Below are positions 9,742 to 17,999 of a stretch of DNA of 64,000 nucleotides, piece by piece (the stretch's first letter is position 1; every line of letters begins with the position of its first letter). The DNA is taken from contig JADLHJ010000035.1 of NCBI GenBank assembly GCA_020848835.1, forward strand, positions 62,001 through 126,000, read 5' to 3'. The stretch comes from Candidatus Hydrogenedentota bacterium. GTDB taxonomy: Bacteria > Hydrogenedentota > Hydrogenedentia > Hydrogenedentales > SLHB01. A program made the translations under genes and the position numbers. The notes below the pieces were generated by a model. It had not been told where the DNA came from. It made no database searches and worked only from the letters and a program-made list of their open reading frames with translations.

Positions 9742-10061
9742 CGAACCTATCCGCACGGGATCATCCAACCTGATTGGTTGCTCCTACCATGTAGCCCACC
9801 GCGTTGCACTCTGCCGACCACGGATCACACCGATCGGAATCTGGGAAACAAGGGGTCGGAATCTGCTCAGCGCACATGATGGTTGAATCCGCACGCGAAA
9901 CGACCCTTGTTTGATTTACAAAATAGACTATTAATGCCAATACGATACGAATCTGCGCAAATTTGGCGGAGAATCCTTAATACCTGTTTTGAACTCACTC
10001 CCCTTTGGCCGGCTTTTCGGTGAACAAATCCGCCACCCAAAGCGACATACTTATAAAGACC
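9742..10061 (+). other. Intergenic region, 320 bp
   Basis: No gene seen. It contains one copy of a dispersed repeat (9793-9813, listed separately) and an AT-rich stretch around 9905-9965 that probably holds the promoter of the sigma-factor gene; I could not pick out a convincing -35/-10 pair. No clear terminator for the kinase gene is visible. Confidence 0.5.
9793..9813 (-). repeat. Dispersed repeat family A, copy 1
   Basis: On the minus strand it reads CAGAGTGCAACGCGGTGGGC, matching copies at 58424-58443, 58503-58525 and 58989-59012 over the core AGTGCAACGC-nn-TGGG. Intergenic in every case. Confidence 0.55.
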
Positions 10062-10592
10062 ATGAACAGACGTGACAGTATTGAAGATGACTTGCTTGTA
10101 CTGCGGGCCCAAACGGGCGATTCGGGGGCCATGGCAAGTCTTGTCGACCGTTGGCAGGCGAGGCTATGGGCTTTTGCTCGTGTGCTATCGGGCAACGACG
10201 AGGCCGCCTGGGAGATTGTGCAGGAGACCTGGGTCAGTGTGGTCGCCAATCTGGACAGCCTCCACGATGCAGCGCGATTTCGCACGTGGGTGTTTAGCAT
10301 CGCGCGCCACAAGTATGTGGACAGCGTAAGAAAGTGGCAACGTCTTGAACAGGCAAAGACCTCGGTTTCTGCAACACGGGCGGTAAACGCAACCAGTGAA
10401 AGCGGGGATATACGGGACATCCTGGGACTGCTGCCAGAACAAGATCGTAGCATCCTCGCCCTTCACTACCTTGACGGGTTTGAGTACCAGGAAATGGCTG
10501 GGATTCTGGGTGTCCCGGTTGGAACCGTGAAGTCACGACTTCATAAGGCGCGGACTGAGCTAAAGAGCGTATTGGAACAAGCAAATGACTGA
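10062..10592 (+). CDS. ECF RNA polymerase sigma factor
   Basis: 176 aa. Region 2 runs from about residue 20 to 85 and includes DEAAWEIVQETWVSVVANL (the -10 recognition helix area) and RFRTWVFSIARHKYVDSVRK. Region 4 includes LLPEQDRSILALHYLDGF and the helix-turn-helix EMAGILGVPVGTVKSRLHKA. ATG 10062 is favoured because an upstream extension would start at TTG inside AT-rich sequence and add nothing conserved; no strong Shine-Dalgarno precedes it. The last codons overlap the following gene by eight bases, so the two are co-translated and the partner is the likely regulator. Confidence 0.92.
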   Translation: MNRRDSIEDDLLVLRAQTGDSGAMASLVDRWQARLWAFARVLSGNDEAAWEIVQETWVSVVANLDSLHDAARFRTWVFSIARHKYVDSVRKWQRLEQAKTSVSATRAVNATSESGDIRDILGLLPEQDRSILALHYLDGFEYQEMAGILGVPVGTVKSRLHKARTELKSVLEQAND

Positions 10593-11004
10593 CGATGAGC
10601 GGTATGTGCGCGATAACCTTTTGGCAACGACGCCAGCTTGGGAGGAGCGCGCAGCAATTTTACATGCGGAGGTAACATCCATGTACGAAGCAAAGAGAAA
10701 ACGCGCCGCGACATTGTCGTGGGCCGGAACGGGTCTGGGTGTGTTTCTATTATTGTTGGGCGTTGCGGCGATTGTAGCCGGCGTTTGGTTGGAGAACCTA
10801 TTGTGCGTCGTACTCGGCGCAATGATGTTTCTTTTTGGAGACGGATGGATCACCGGAAGCAAGTTGCTCTATTGGACGTGGAACAGCCGGATTCAGGTCG
10901 AGCGCGACATAAAGGAATTGCATGCCGATGTTCTTGAGATCGCCAAAAGGATCGATACCATCGAGCGTATGTCAAACAGTAAAACAACCGCGCCTGCTTC
11001 GTAA
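10585..11004 (+). CDS. Small membrane protein, putative partner of the ECF sigma factor
   Basis: 139 aa, ATG inside the end of the sigma-factor gene. A charged cytoplasmic N-terminus of about 40 residues (TTPAWEERAAILHAEVTSMY) is followed by two adjacent membrane helices (about residues 42-63 and 66-88) and a cytoplasmic amphipathic, coiled-coil-like tail (QVERDIKELHADVLEIAKRI). This layout and the gene overlap suggest an anti-sigma factor, but I see no zinc-binding HxxxCxxC motif of the common ZAS class and no periplasmic domain, so it would be an atypical one. Function is inferred from context only. Confidence 0.6.
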   Translation: MTDDERYVRDNLLATTPAWEERAAILHAEVTSMYEAKRKRAATLSWAGTGLGVFLLLLGVAAIVAGVWLENLLCVVLGAMMFLFGDGWITGSKLLYWTWNSRIQVERDIKELHADVLEIAKRIDTIERMSNSKTTAPAS

Positions 11005-11013
11005 CCGGGGGCT

Positions 11014-11265
11014 TTAGTGTGTGAGTTGCTCACGATGCTCGGCAACGAGGTTTGCAGGAACAAGTTTCAGCGCCAGCCAAACCAAGAGGGGTAAGACTAC
11101 AACATCGTCCAGATGACCGATTACCGGGAGAAAGTCGGGAATTATATCGATAGGGTTGAGTGCGTATGCGATTGCTGCTACCAACAGCCATTTCGCGGCG
11201 CGCGGGCATTGCGGATCAGCAACTACGCGGCGGAACAGTGCCATTTCAGTCCGGAACGCGCGCAT
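11014..11265 (-). CDS. YkvA/DUF1232 family membrane protein
   Basis: 84 aa from the ATG at 11265. The DUF1232 signature is clear: WLLVAAIAYALNPIDIIPDF, then LPVIGHLDDVVVLPLLVWLA, ending LKLVPANLVAEHR. Function is unknown; members are small integral membrane proteins. A longer frame begins at 11349, but its first codons would be made from the terminator hairpin of the upstream oxidoreductase gene (11312-11343), so I choose the internal start. Convergent with the sigma-factor operon, nine bases from its end. Confidence 0.78.
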   Translation of the reverse strand: MRAFRTEMALFRRVVADPQCPRAAKWLLVAAIAYALNPIDIIPDFLPVIGHLDDVVVLPLLVWLALKLVPANLVAEHREQLTH

Positions 11266-11306
11266 CGGCGCCGTGATTCGCGATTTGATTGGTAGTTGAC
11301 CCCTTT

Positions 11307-11343
11307 TTAAAAAGTGCGCCCCGTCTTTCGACGGGGCGCACTT
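11307..11343 (-). terminator. Rho-independent terminator of the oxidoreductase gene
   Basis: Perfect 14-bp stem AAGTGCGCCCCGTC / GACGGGGCGCACTT (11312-11325 with 11330-11343) with a TTTC loop. Read on the minus strand it is followed by TTTTTAAAAA, immediately downstream of the gene ending at 11369. Confidence 0.88.
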
Positions 11344-11368
11344 ACGCACCGGTTAATTCGTATCTAAA

Positions 11369-12775
11369 CTAGCCAAGTTTCCAGCCTTCGCGGTAGGTCT
11401 TGCGAACGAGCTTGTCGGCTTCCGCGCTGTTGGTGACCTTCATGTTCTTGATGTCCCACTGGATGCTGGTGCCTGCGCGTAGCGCGAGGTTGCCGAGCAG
11501 GATGATTTCGGTGAACGGCGCGGCGTAGGAGAAATTCGATGCCGAAGGTTTGCCGCTCTTGATCGATTTCACCCAATCCAAGTAGGGGTCTTCGTCTTCG
11601 AGACGCGCGATGGACTGCGCGGGTTTCTTGTAGCTGGCGAAATCCGCTTCGGGAAGCAGGCGCGGCTTTTGGCCGTAGGTGCCGCAGGTGAGCATGCCCT
11701 TGCTGCCGTAGAACAAAGTGCCGCACTTACCGCGTTCGCTACCAAGTTCGTAGTCCGCGGGGATACCTTCGGGGCGCGGCGGCGGGTTGTTGCCGGCGCG
11801 GCCGTCCCACCATTCCAGCGAGACTGCCGGGAACTTCTTCCCGTGTTCGCCCATGCGCTCGGGGAATTCATATTTGAGCACCGACTTGTCGGGGCCGGTC
11901 TGCGTATTGCAGCCTTCCTGCATGACAACTTCCACGCTCGTGGGAACGCCGAGCGTGAGCGCCCAGTTTGCAGGATCCATGATGTGGCAGGCCATGTCGC
12001 CGAGCGCACCGCAACCAAAATCCCACCAGCCGCGCCAGTTAAACGGCGCGTAGCCTTTGTTGTAGTCGCGGAACGGCGCGCCGCCGAGCCACACGTTCCA
12101 ATCCAAATAATCCGGCACGGGTTCGGCGGGCAGTGGTTCCGGAATCGATTGCGGCCAGATCGGACGGTCGGTCCACGTAACCACTTTCTTCACATCGCCG
12201 ATGGCGCCGGCCCAGATGAGTTCGCACACTTCGCGCACGCCGTCGCCGCAGTGGCCCTGGTTGCCCATCTGTGTGGCGACTTTATTTTTCTTCGCGACCG
12301 CTTCCATCATGCGGCACTCTTCGATCGAGTGCGCGAGGGGTTTCTGCACGTAGACGTGCTTGCCCATGTTCATCGCGTGGATCGCGATCATCGCGTGCAT
12401 GTGGTCGGGGGTGGATACGTTGACCGCATCGATGTCCTTATGCTTCTCGAGCATGATGCGGTAGTCCTGGTAGGACGGAATATTCTCGTACTTCTTCTCG
12501 TTCTTCGGGTTCTGGTTCCAGGCGTTCATCCACTTCCCGGGATTGTTCTTGTCCACGTCGCAGAGCGCGACGAGATTGCACCCGGCTTCGAGCGCACCGT
12601 TAACGTCGCTGCCGCCCTTGCCGCCGCAGGCAATCGCCGCGAAGTTCACCATCTCGTTCGGCGACTTCACGCTGATTTTTGCGGGCGCTTTACCCTTGGT
12701 TGTCGTACACCCCGCGGCAATCGTCGCGGCCGCGCCGGCCAAAAACGATCGCCGTGTTAATTTCGATTTGTCCAT
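11369..12775 (-). CDS. Gfo/Idh/MocA family oxidoreductase, Tat-exported
   Basis: 468 aa NAD(P)-dependent sugar-type dehydrogenase. The N-terminus has a twin-arginine signal (LTRRSFLAGAAATIAAGC) that also ends in a Cys, so the protein is exported and perhaps lipid-anchored. The Rossmann domain follows (NFAAIACGGKGGSDV...VALCDVD), then the STPDHMHA and VYVQKPLAHSIEE motifs, where QKP replaces the usual EKP; the lysine is kept. The C-terminal domain includes WNVWLGGAPFRDYN and WRGWWDFGCGALGDMACH, seen in the many copies of this family in Planctomycetes-like genomes. Substrate unknown. AGGGAG precedes the ATG. Monocistronic by its terminator. The 170 bp upstream hold no gene. Confidence 0.9.
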   Translation of the reverse strand: MDKSKLTRRSFLAGAAATIAAGCTTTKGKAPAKISVKSPNEMVNFAAIACGGKGGSDVNGALEAGCNLVALCDVDKNNPGKWMNAWNQNPKNEKKYENIPSYQDYRIMLEKHKDIDAVNVSTPDHMHAMIAIHAMNMGKHVYVQKPLAHSIEECRMMEAVAKKNKVATQMGNQGHCGDGVREVCELIWAGAIGDVKKVVTWTDRPIWPQSIPEPLPAEPVPDYLDWNVWLGGAPFRDYNKGYAPFNWRGWWDFGCGALGDMACHIMDPANWALTLGVPTSVEVVMQEGCNTQTGPDKSVLKYEFPERMGEHGKKFPAVSLEWWDGRAGNNPPPRPEGIPADYELGSERGKCGTLFYGSKGMLTCGTYGQKPRLLPEADFASYKKPAQSIARLEDEDPYLDWVKSIKSGKPSASNFSYAAPFTEIILLGNLALRAGTSIQWDIKNMKVTNSAEADKLVRKTYREGWKLG

Positions 12776-12945
12776 CGCGTCATTCTCCCTTGCCGGCCCC
12801 CGCAGGACCGCGCGTTAAAACTCTGGCCACCCCCGTCTGGACAATGGCGCCCGCAGTTGAACACGGCGGCGCACCACTGTCAGGCGCATAACCCACGAGC
12901 ATACTCCGCAGGTCGGCGGTGGTCAATGCGGATGGAGATATCCGG

Positions 12946-13419
12946 TCATGGCGCTTGTTGCAGTGGCGTGCTGCCTTTGTGCAGTTCGCCCGTGGGCGAC
13001 TCGATTTCGATCCAGAGTTTGGCGTCAGTGGGAATTGGATTGGGCACTTCAACGTGGCCATGGTTGTAGTTGAATTCAGGTTCCGTCTTCACCACCATCA
13101 CGCCGCTGGCGTCTTCCGGGCCGACCCACATGCGCACGGCCTTCACGTCGCCGCCCTTGACACCAATGTTGAAATGGCCGTTTGAGATCTCTTCTTCAAA
13201 CATGGGTTGCACATCGTATGGGCCGATCTTTAGCGCGGCAAAATTTCGCATCGGTGGAGGCGAGCCGGGGGTCGCGGCGGGATTCGTTGTGGACGGTGAC
13301 GATGCAGGTGCAGTGGCAGGCGCCGCTGACGCGGGTGAAGCCGTTTCGGCGGGTTTCGTCTCGCCGCAGCCCACGGCGAGAAACGCCGCCGAGATAACTG
13401 CTGTAAGTACACGTTTCAT
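12946..13419 (-). CDS. Lipoprotein at the end of the metal-efflux operon
   Basis: 157 aa. Signal peptide with lipobox AVGC, then a low-complexity Ala/Pro/Ser/Thr linker to about residue 55, then a compact domain with NGHFNIGVKGGDVKAVRMWV, WVGPEDASG and NYNHGHVEVPNPIP. The HGHVEVP segment and the two other histidines could bind a metal. I do not recognise a named family, but its position 15 bases after the CusA-like gene, with AAGGAG before its ATG, makes it part of the efflux operon. A periplasmic metal-binding accessory role is inferred. Confidence 0.7.
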   Translation of the reverse strand: MKRVLTAVISAAFLAVGCGETKPAETASPASAAPATAPASSPSTTNPAATPGSPPPMRNFAALKIGPYDVQPMFEEEISNGHFNIGVKGGDVKAVRMWVGPEDASGVMVVKTEPEFNYNHGHVEVPNPIPTDAKLWIEIESPTGELHKGSTPLQQAP

Positions 13420-13434
13420 TTTTCGTCTCCTTGG

Positions 13435-16400
13435 TTACTGTGATTCTGACGCGGACACCGTGTCTGCGTCAGTCTTGCGTTCAATCGGTTTGTTTCGAAA
13501 GAGCAGGTAATAACCTGCGGGTACCACGATGAGGTTGAGAAATGTCGAAGTCACCAGACCGCCCAGAACAACGATTGCCAGCGGCGCAAGCAATTCGCTG
13601 CCGGGCTCGCCTTTTGCCAGCGCGATGGGGAACAAACCGAGCACGGCGGTGAGGGCTGTCATAAGAATTGGGACAAGGCGTTCCATACTTCCTTGAATGA
13701 TTGCCTCGTCAAAGGTTTTGCCTTCGTGCTGCATCAAATGCGCGTAGTGATTGACGAGCAGGATGCCGTTGCGCACGGCGATACCGAAGAGCGTCACGAA
13801 CCCGACCATGCTTGCGATGGAGATTACGGGCGCCTGGTATGCACCCAAACCAAATAGTGCGAAAAAGTTTGTGAAGACGTTGTCACTCTCGGTGAGGAAG
13901 ATGGCGACGATTCCACCGATGAGCGCGAGCGGAAGGTTCAACATGACAAGCACAGCCGCGCGGGTGGAGTTAAACGCGCTCGATAGCAGCACGAGAATGA
14001 CAATCGAGACAAACGCGCCCATGAGATAGATGGCGCGGCTTGCAGACTGCTGCGCTTCGAACTGTCCGCCATAGGTAACGCTATAGCCGTGCTTCTGCAC
14101 GATCGGCGTCACTACTTCTTCAACGCGCCCAACCAGATTGCCGATGTTATAGCCTTCGGCAACATTGAGCGAGACAACGGCTTTGCGGCGACTGTTTTCG
14201 CGCTGAATACCCAAGGCCATGTTTTCAGGCCCGACATCCGCAATTTCCTCCAGACGTATCTGAGCGCCGCTTTGTCCAATCAACAGGAACTGGCGCACGT
14301 CGTCGAGATTCTTGCGGCTTTCGGGATGCAACCGCACGATGATTTCGTAGCGGCGCACGCCTTCATTCACGGATGCAACGGTGACGCCGTTGAACGCGGC
14401 CTCGACTTGACGTGCCGCGCCCGCGGGCGTGAGGCCCCAACGTTTCAAGTCGTCGTGCCGGTAACGAATCGGGAGCGACTCCACCATGGCTTCGCGGTTC
14501 GCGAGGATGTCGCGCGCGCCGGGCACGTCTTGCAGCGCGGACTCAATCTCACGCGCGATTTGGCGGAGCGTTTCGAGATCATTACCAAATACGTTGATGG
14601 CTATCGCGGCCTGTGTTCCGGAGAGCACGTGGGAAAGTTGGTGACCGATTGGGGAGCCGACTTCCGTTCGCAGCGAGGGGACGTCTTTTAACACGACGTC
14701 AATCTCGCGCCGGATTTCTGCCTTGGTGTGGCCCGGCTGGACGGTGACGACAATCTCGCTGCGGTTTACGCCGTGCGCGTGCTCGTCGCGTTCGGCCCGG
14801 CCCGTGCGCCGGACGACGGCATTCACGCCTTTGATTTCGGAAAGCCGACGGTCGAGGCCGCGGACCATGCGATCGCTTTCTTCGAGCGAGGTGCCGGGCG
14901 GCGCGTCGGTGAAGATCGTAAAGGTGCCTTCATTAAACTCCGGCAGGAAATCGCTGCCATAAGTGGAAGCAAGCGCGATTGCGGCGATCGTGACAATCGT
15001 CGTGGCCGTCAGCACGAGCACACGCAATCGAATCGCAGCCTTCAGGGAAGGTTCGTAGGCACGTTTGATCCAAGCGACAAGCGCGCTGTCTTTGTCGCGA
15101 TGTTTTGCGAATGAACCAAGAAATACCTTGCAAAGCGCCGGTACGACCGTGAGCGCCACGAGCAACGACGCGAGAATTGACACGATATAGGAGAGGCCCA
15201 TGGGTTGGAAGAAGCGCCCCTCGATTCCTTGGAGGAAGAGCAGCGGCACGAACACAGCCACGATGATTACCGTTGCGAATACTACAGAGGAACGGATTTC
15301 GTTGCTGGCATCGAAGATCACGCGTGTCCTTGGCCGTTGCAGGTACACGGGCATGCGCGCATTCTCGGCGAGCCTGCGGTAGACGTTTTCGACGTCGATG
15401 ATCGCGTCGTCAACGAGTTCGCCGATGGCAATGGCGAGTCCGCCGAGCGTCATCACGTTAATGGTCATGCCGGCCCAGTCGAGGAATAGCATGGCCACGG
15501 CCAGCGACAACGGGATCGCGGTTAGCGTAATAAGGGTCGTCCGCACATTGAGCAGGAACAACACAATCACCACGGCGACGCAAATGGCCGCATCGCGCAG
15601 GACGTGGATGAGATTGGTCAACGACAAGTTAATGAATTCGGATTGACGCATCACGTGGCGATCGAGTTCGACGCCCTTGGGCAAGGTCGCCTGCAAGTCA
15701 TCGAGCACCTTGTCGATGTTCTTCGTGATTTCCAGCGTGTTGGTAAACGGCGCTTTCTTTACGCCGATGACCACGGCGGGATTGCCCTTGGACCCTCCCG
15801 TGCCGCGCGGTGGAGCGGCGCCAAGCATCACGTCCGCAACCATTCCGATCGTAACAGGGCTGCCATTCACATATTTCAAGACCGTTTCGCGAATATCTTC
15901 TTCACCACGAACGCGGGCGGCCTGACGCAACGGAACTTCGATGCCCTGCACGTTGGCGATATAACCTGCGCTCGCCGTGCTGTGGGATTCGGCGGCGGCC
16001 TTTGTCACGTCTTCGATGGTGAGACCGTACAAGCGCAGATCGCCGGGGCGGACATTGACTTGGTATTCGGGCAATTCGCCGCCAATGGCGACAACCTGCG
16101 CAACGCCCGCAACGCCCAGCAGACGCTGCCGCAGATCGAACTCGCCGTACGCACGCAGTTCGAGCGGTGACCACACACCTTCGGGCGACGACAAGCTCAT
16201 CAGCATGATCTCGCCGGTGATGCCGGTGATGGGCGCGATCTCGGCGTGGACCTGTTCAGGTAATTGCTCGATGACGACCGCCATGCCTTCGCTGACGACT
16301 TGCCGCGCGCGGTAGATGTCCATGCCCCAATTAAATTCGACCCAGACGAGGCTGAGGCCCATCGCGCTGCTGCTGCGCACGCGGCGAACGCCGGGCAGAC

Positions 16401-16623
16401 CATTCACTGCGCTTTCGATCGGGAAGGTGACGTATTGCTCGACTTCGTCGGCGGCGAACCCGCCTGCCTCGGTCAATACGACCACGGTGGGCGCGTTGAG
16501 TTCGGGAAAGACGTCAACCGGCATCCGGGTGACAGAGTAAAGCGACAAGCCAAGCACCAGCGCCGATAGAATCAAGACGAGGGCAACATTGTCCAAAGAA
16601 AATGCGATGAGTTTGCGTAGCAT
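13435..16623 (-). CDS. Heavy-metal efflux RND transporter, CusA/CzcA family
   Basis: 1062 aa inner-membrane proton-driven pump, the expected length for HME-RND proteins. It starts LRKLIAFSLDNVALVLILSA with the first membrane helix, followed by a large periplasmic loop (RMPVDVFPELNAPTVVVLTE...). Helix 4 carries the acidic cluster GELVDDAIIDVENVYRRL typical of the HME class, and the second half repeats the architecture with FGIAVRNGILLVNHY. HME pumps export Cu/Ag or Zn/Co/Cd/Ni; which metal cannot be settled here. Eight bases separate it from the adaptor gene upstream. Confidence 0.93.
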   Translation of the reverse strand: MLRKLIAFSLDNVALVLILSALVLGLSLYSVTRMPVDVFPELNAPTVVVLTEAGGFAADEVEQYVTFPIESAVNGLPGVRRVRSSSAMGLSLVWVEFNWGMDIYRARQVVSEGMAVVIEQLPEQVHAEIAPITGITGEIMLMSLSSPEGVWSPLELRAYGEFDLRQRLLGVAGVAQVVAIGGELPEYQVNVRPGDLRLYGLTIEDVTKAAAESHSTASAGYIANVQGIEVPLRQAARVRGEEDIRETVLKYVNGSPVTIGMVADVMLGAAPPRGTGGSKGNPAVVIGVKKAPFTNTLEITKNIDKVLDDLQATLPKGVELDRHVMRQSEFINLSLTNLIHVLRDAAICVAVVIVLFLLNVRTTLITLTAIPLSLAVAMLFLDWAGMTINVMTLGGLAIAIGELVDDAIIDVENVYRRLAENARMPVYLQRPRTRVIFDASNEIRSSVVFATVIIVAVFVPLLFLQGIEGRFFQPMGLSYIVSILASLLVALTVVPALCKVFLGSFAKHRDKDSALVAWIKRAYEPSLKAAIRLRVLVLTATTIVTIAAIALASTYGSDFLPEFNEGTFTIFTDAPPGTSLEESDRMVRGLDRRLSEIKGVNAVVRRTGRAERDEHAHGVNRSEIVVTVQPGHTKAEIRREIDVVLKDVPSLRTEVGSPIGHQLSHVLSGTQAAIAINVFGNDLETLRQIAREIESALQDVPGARDILANREAMVESLPIRYRHDDLKRWGLTPAGAARQVEAAFNGVTVASVNEGVRRYEIIVRLHPESRKNLDDVRQFLLIGQSGAQIRLEEIADVGPENMALGIQRENSRRKAVVSLNVAEGYNIGNLVGRVEEVVTPIVQKHGYSVTYGGQFEAQQSASRAIYLMGAFVSIVILVLLSSAFNSTRAAVLVMLNLPLALIGGIVAIFLTESDNVFTNFFALFGLGAYQAPVISIASMVGFVTLFGIAVRNGILLVNHYAHLMQHEGKTFDEAIIQGSMERLVPILMTALTAVLGLFPIALAKGEPGSELLAPLAIVVLGGLVTSTFLNLIVVPAGYYLLFRNKPIERKTDADTVSASESQ

Positions 16624-16631
16624 GGTTTCGC

Positions 16632-17999
16632 TCAGTGGTTCTTATGCAACGCGCCGTCGGCGTGGTAGTGATAACCGTCGGGCGCCTGCTGCCCTGAACT
16701 CGTGAGCTTGAGGGCATACACACCATCGTGGACGACCTCGTCGCCTTCCTTCACGCCGCTCTTGAGCACGATCCACTTGCCATCGCTTGGCCCGAGATCC
16801 GCGAGCACGCGAAGCGCGCGATCGGGATCGTTCGGGTCGCGGCGATAGAACACGTGTTCGAGTCCGTCCTGTAGTACCGACGACACGGGGATGGCCAACT
16901 GTTTCGGCGTCTGCTCGCTCAACGTGACTTCCAGAAAACCGCCAACGCCGGATCGCGCCCACGACGCGGATTGATCGGGCGTTACGTAAAGAGAAACGGT
17001 ACGGTCGGTTTCGTGCGCGGTGAGTCCCAGCGTCAACGTGCCGGCGAGAACGTTCTGCAAATCGACGCTGCTGCCTTGCGGCGGCACTATGCTGGCGCGT
17101 TGGCCATCGCGATAAAGCGTGATGTCGGATTGCGGGGCCTCGGCGTGGAAGCGTGTTTTGGTGGGGTCGATTACGGAAAGCGCCAGGGCACCCTGCTCCA
17201 GCCATCCGCCATCATTTACCGAAATGGTTTCTACGGTGCCCGGATGTTCTGCACGGACGGAACGCGCGGCGATCGATCGCCACGAAGCTTCAGAGCCGTT
17301 GCGTTCGCGCAATGACGCGATTGAAAGTCCGGTAATGGACGAGAGTGCGTTCAGACGCGAGGCATAGTGCTCGTTCGCTTCGCGCAGCGCCGCTTCGAGT
17401 GCGCGCGTTTCAGCATCGAGACGGGGCAAGCTGTTCTGAATTTCGTTGACCGTGGATTCGAGTTCGGCGTTTCGCACGTTGGCCGATGCAATATTTTGAA
17501 GACGTTCTTCCTGCTTTGCCAGGGCCGATTGCGCTTCCTTGCGTCGCGCCACGGCAACGTCAAGGTTGGCTTGCGCCATTGTGATTTCGCCTTCGGCTTC
17601 GACGGCTTCATGCTGCACCTGGCGCCATTCGGGAGAATCAACGGTAAACAGCACGTCGCCTGCATTTACAGTTTGAAACTGTTGGACAAGCAGGTCGATT
17701 CGCCCACCCAACACCGCGCGATACTCCTGACGAGCAGTGGGCAGCAATTCGAACTGGCCGGGCACGCGGCGTGTTTCGGTCACCGCGCGTTGCTCGACTT
17801 TGATAAAAGTGATACCGAGGTTATCGCGGACCGCCGGCGGAATCGGGATGCCGCCTTTGGCCGGCGCGGCCGCTGTGTTGGTCGCCTGATTCGCAGGTGC
17901 GGTCGCGGCGGGTTCGGGCTGCTTGGTGCAACTTGCGACTCCTATCATCGCCAGCGCGATCACAGTCCGAGCCACGCATACGCGTAAATTTATTCTCAT
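16632..17999 (-). CDS. RND periplasmic adaptor (CusB/CzcB-like), lipoprotein
   Basis: 455 aa membrane-fusion protein that bridges the CusA-like pump to the outer-membrane channel. Signal peptide with lipobox VASC, Ala-rich linker, then the barrel-sandwich/lipoyl halves (GGRIDLLVQQFQTVNAGDVL and HPGTVETISVNDGGWLEQG) around a long alpha-helical hairpin (about residues 150-230, EAEGEITMAQANLDVAVARR). The C-terminus is His-rich (GYHYHADGALHKNH), a possible extra metal site. The ATG overlaps the stop of the outer-membrane gene (ATGA). Confidence 0.9.
   Translation of the reverse strand: MRINLRVCVARTVIALAMIGVASCTKQPEPAATAPANQATNTAAAPAKGGIPIPPAVRDNLGITFIKVEQRAVTETRRVPGQFELLPTARQEYRAVLGGRIDLLVQQFQTVNAGDVLFTVDSPEWRQVQHEAVEAEGEITMAQANLDVAVARRKEAQSALAKQEERLQNIASANVRNAELESTVNEIQNSLPRLDAETRALEAALREANEHYASRLNALSSITGLSIASLRERNGSEASWRSIAARSVRAEHPGTVETISVNDGGWLEQGALALSVIDPTKTRFHAEAPQSDITLYRDGQRASIVPPQGSSVDLQNVLAGTLTLGLTAHETDRTVSLYVTPDQSASWARSGVGGFLEVTLSEQTPKQLAIPVSSVLQDGLEHVFYRRDPNDPDRALRVLADLGPSDGKWIVLKSGVKEGDEVVHDGVYALKLTSSGQQAPDGYHYHADGALHKNH

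Noticed and set aside
11669-12760. 363-codon plus-strand frame
   Set aside because: Antisense to the Tat-exported oxidoreductase; no ribosome binding site or domain.
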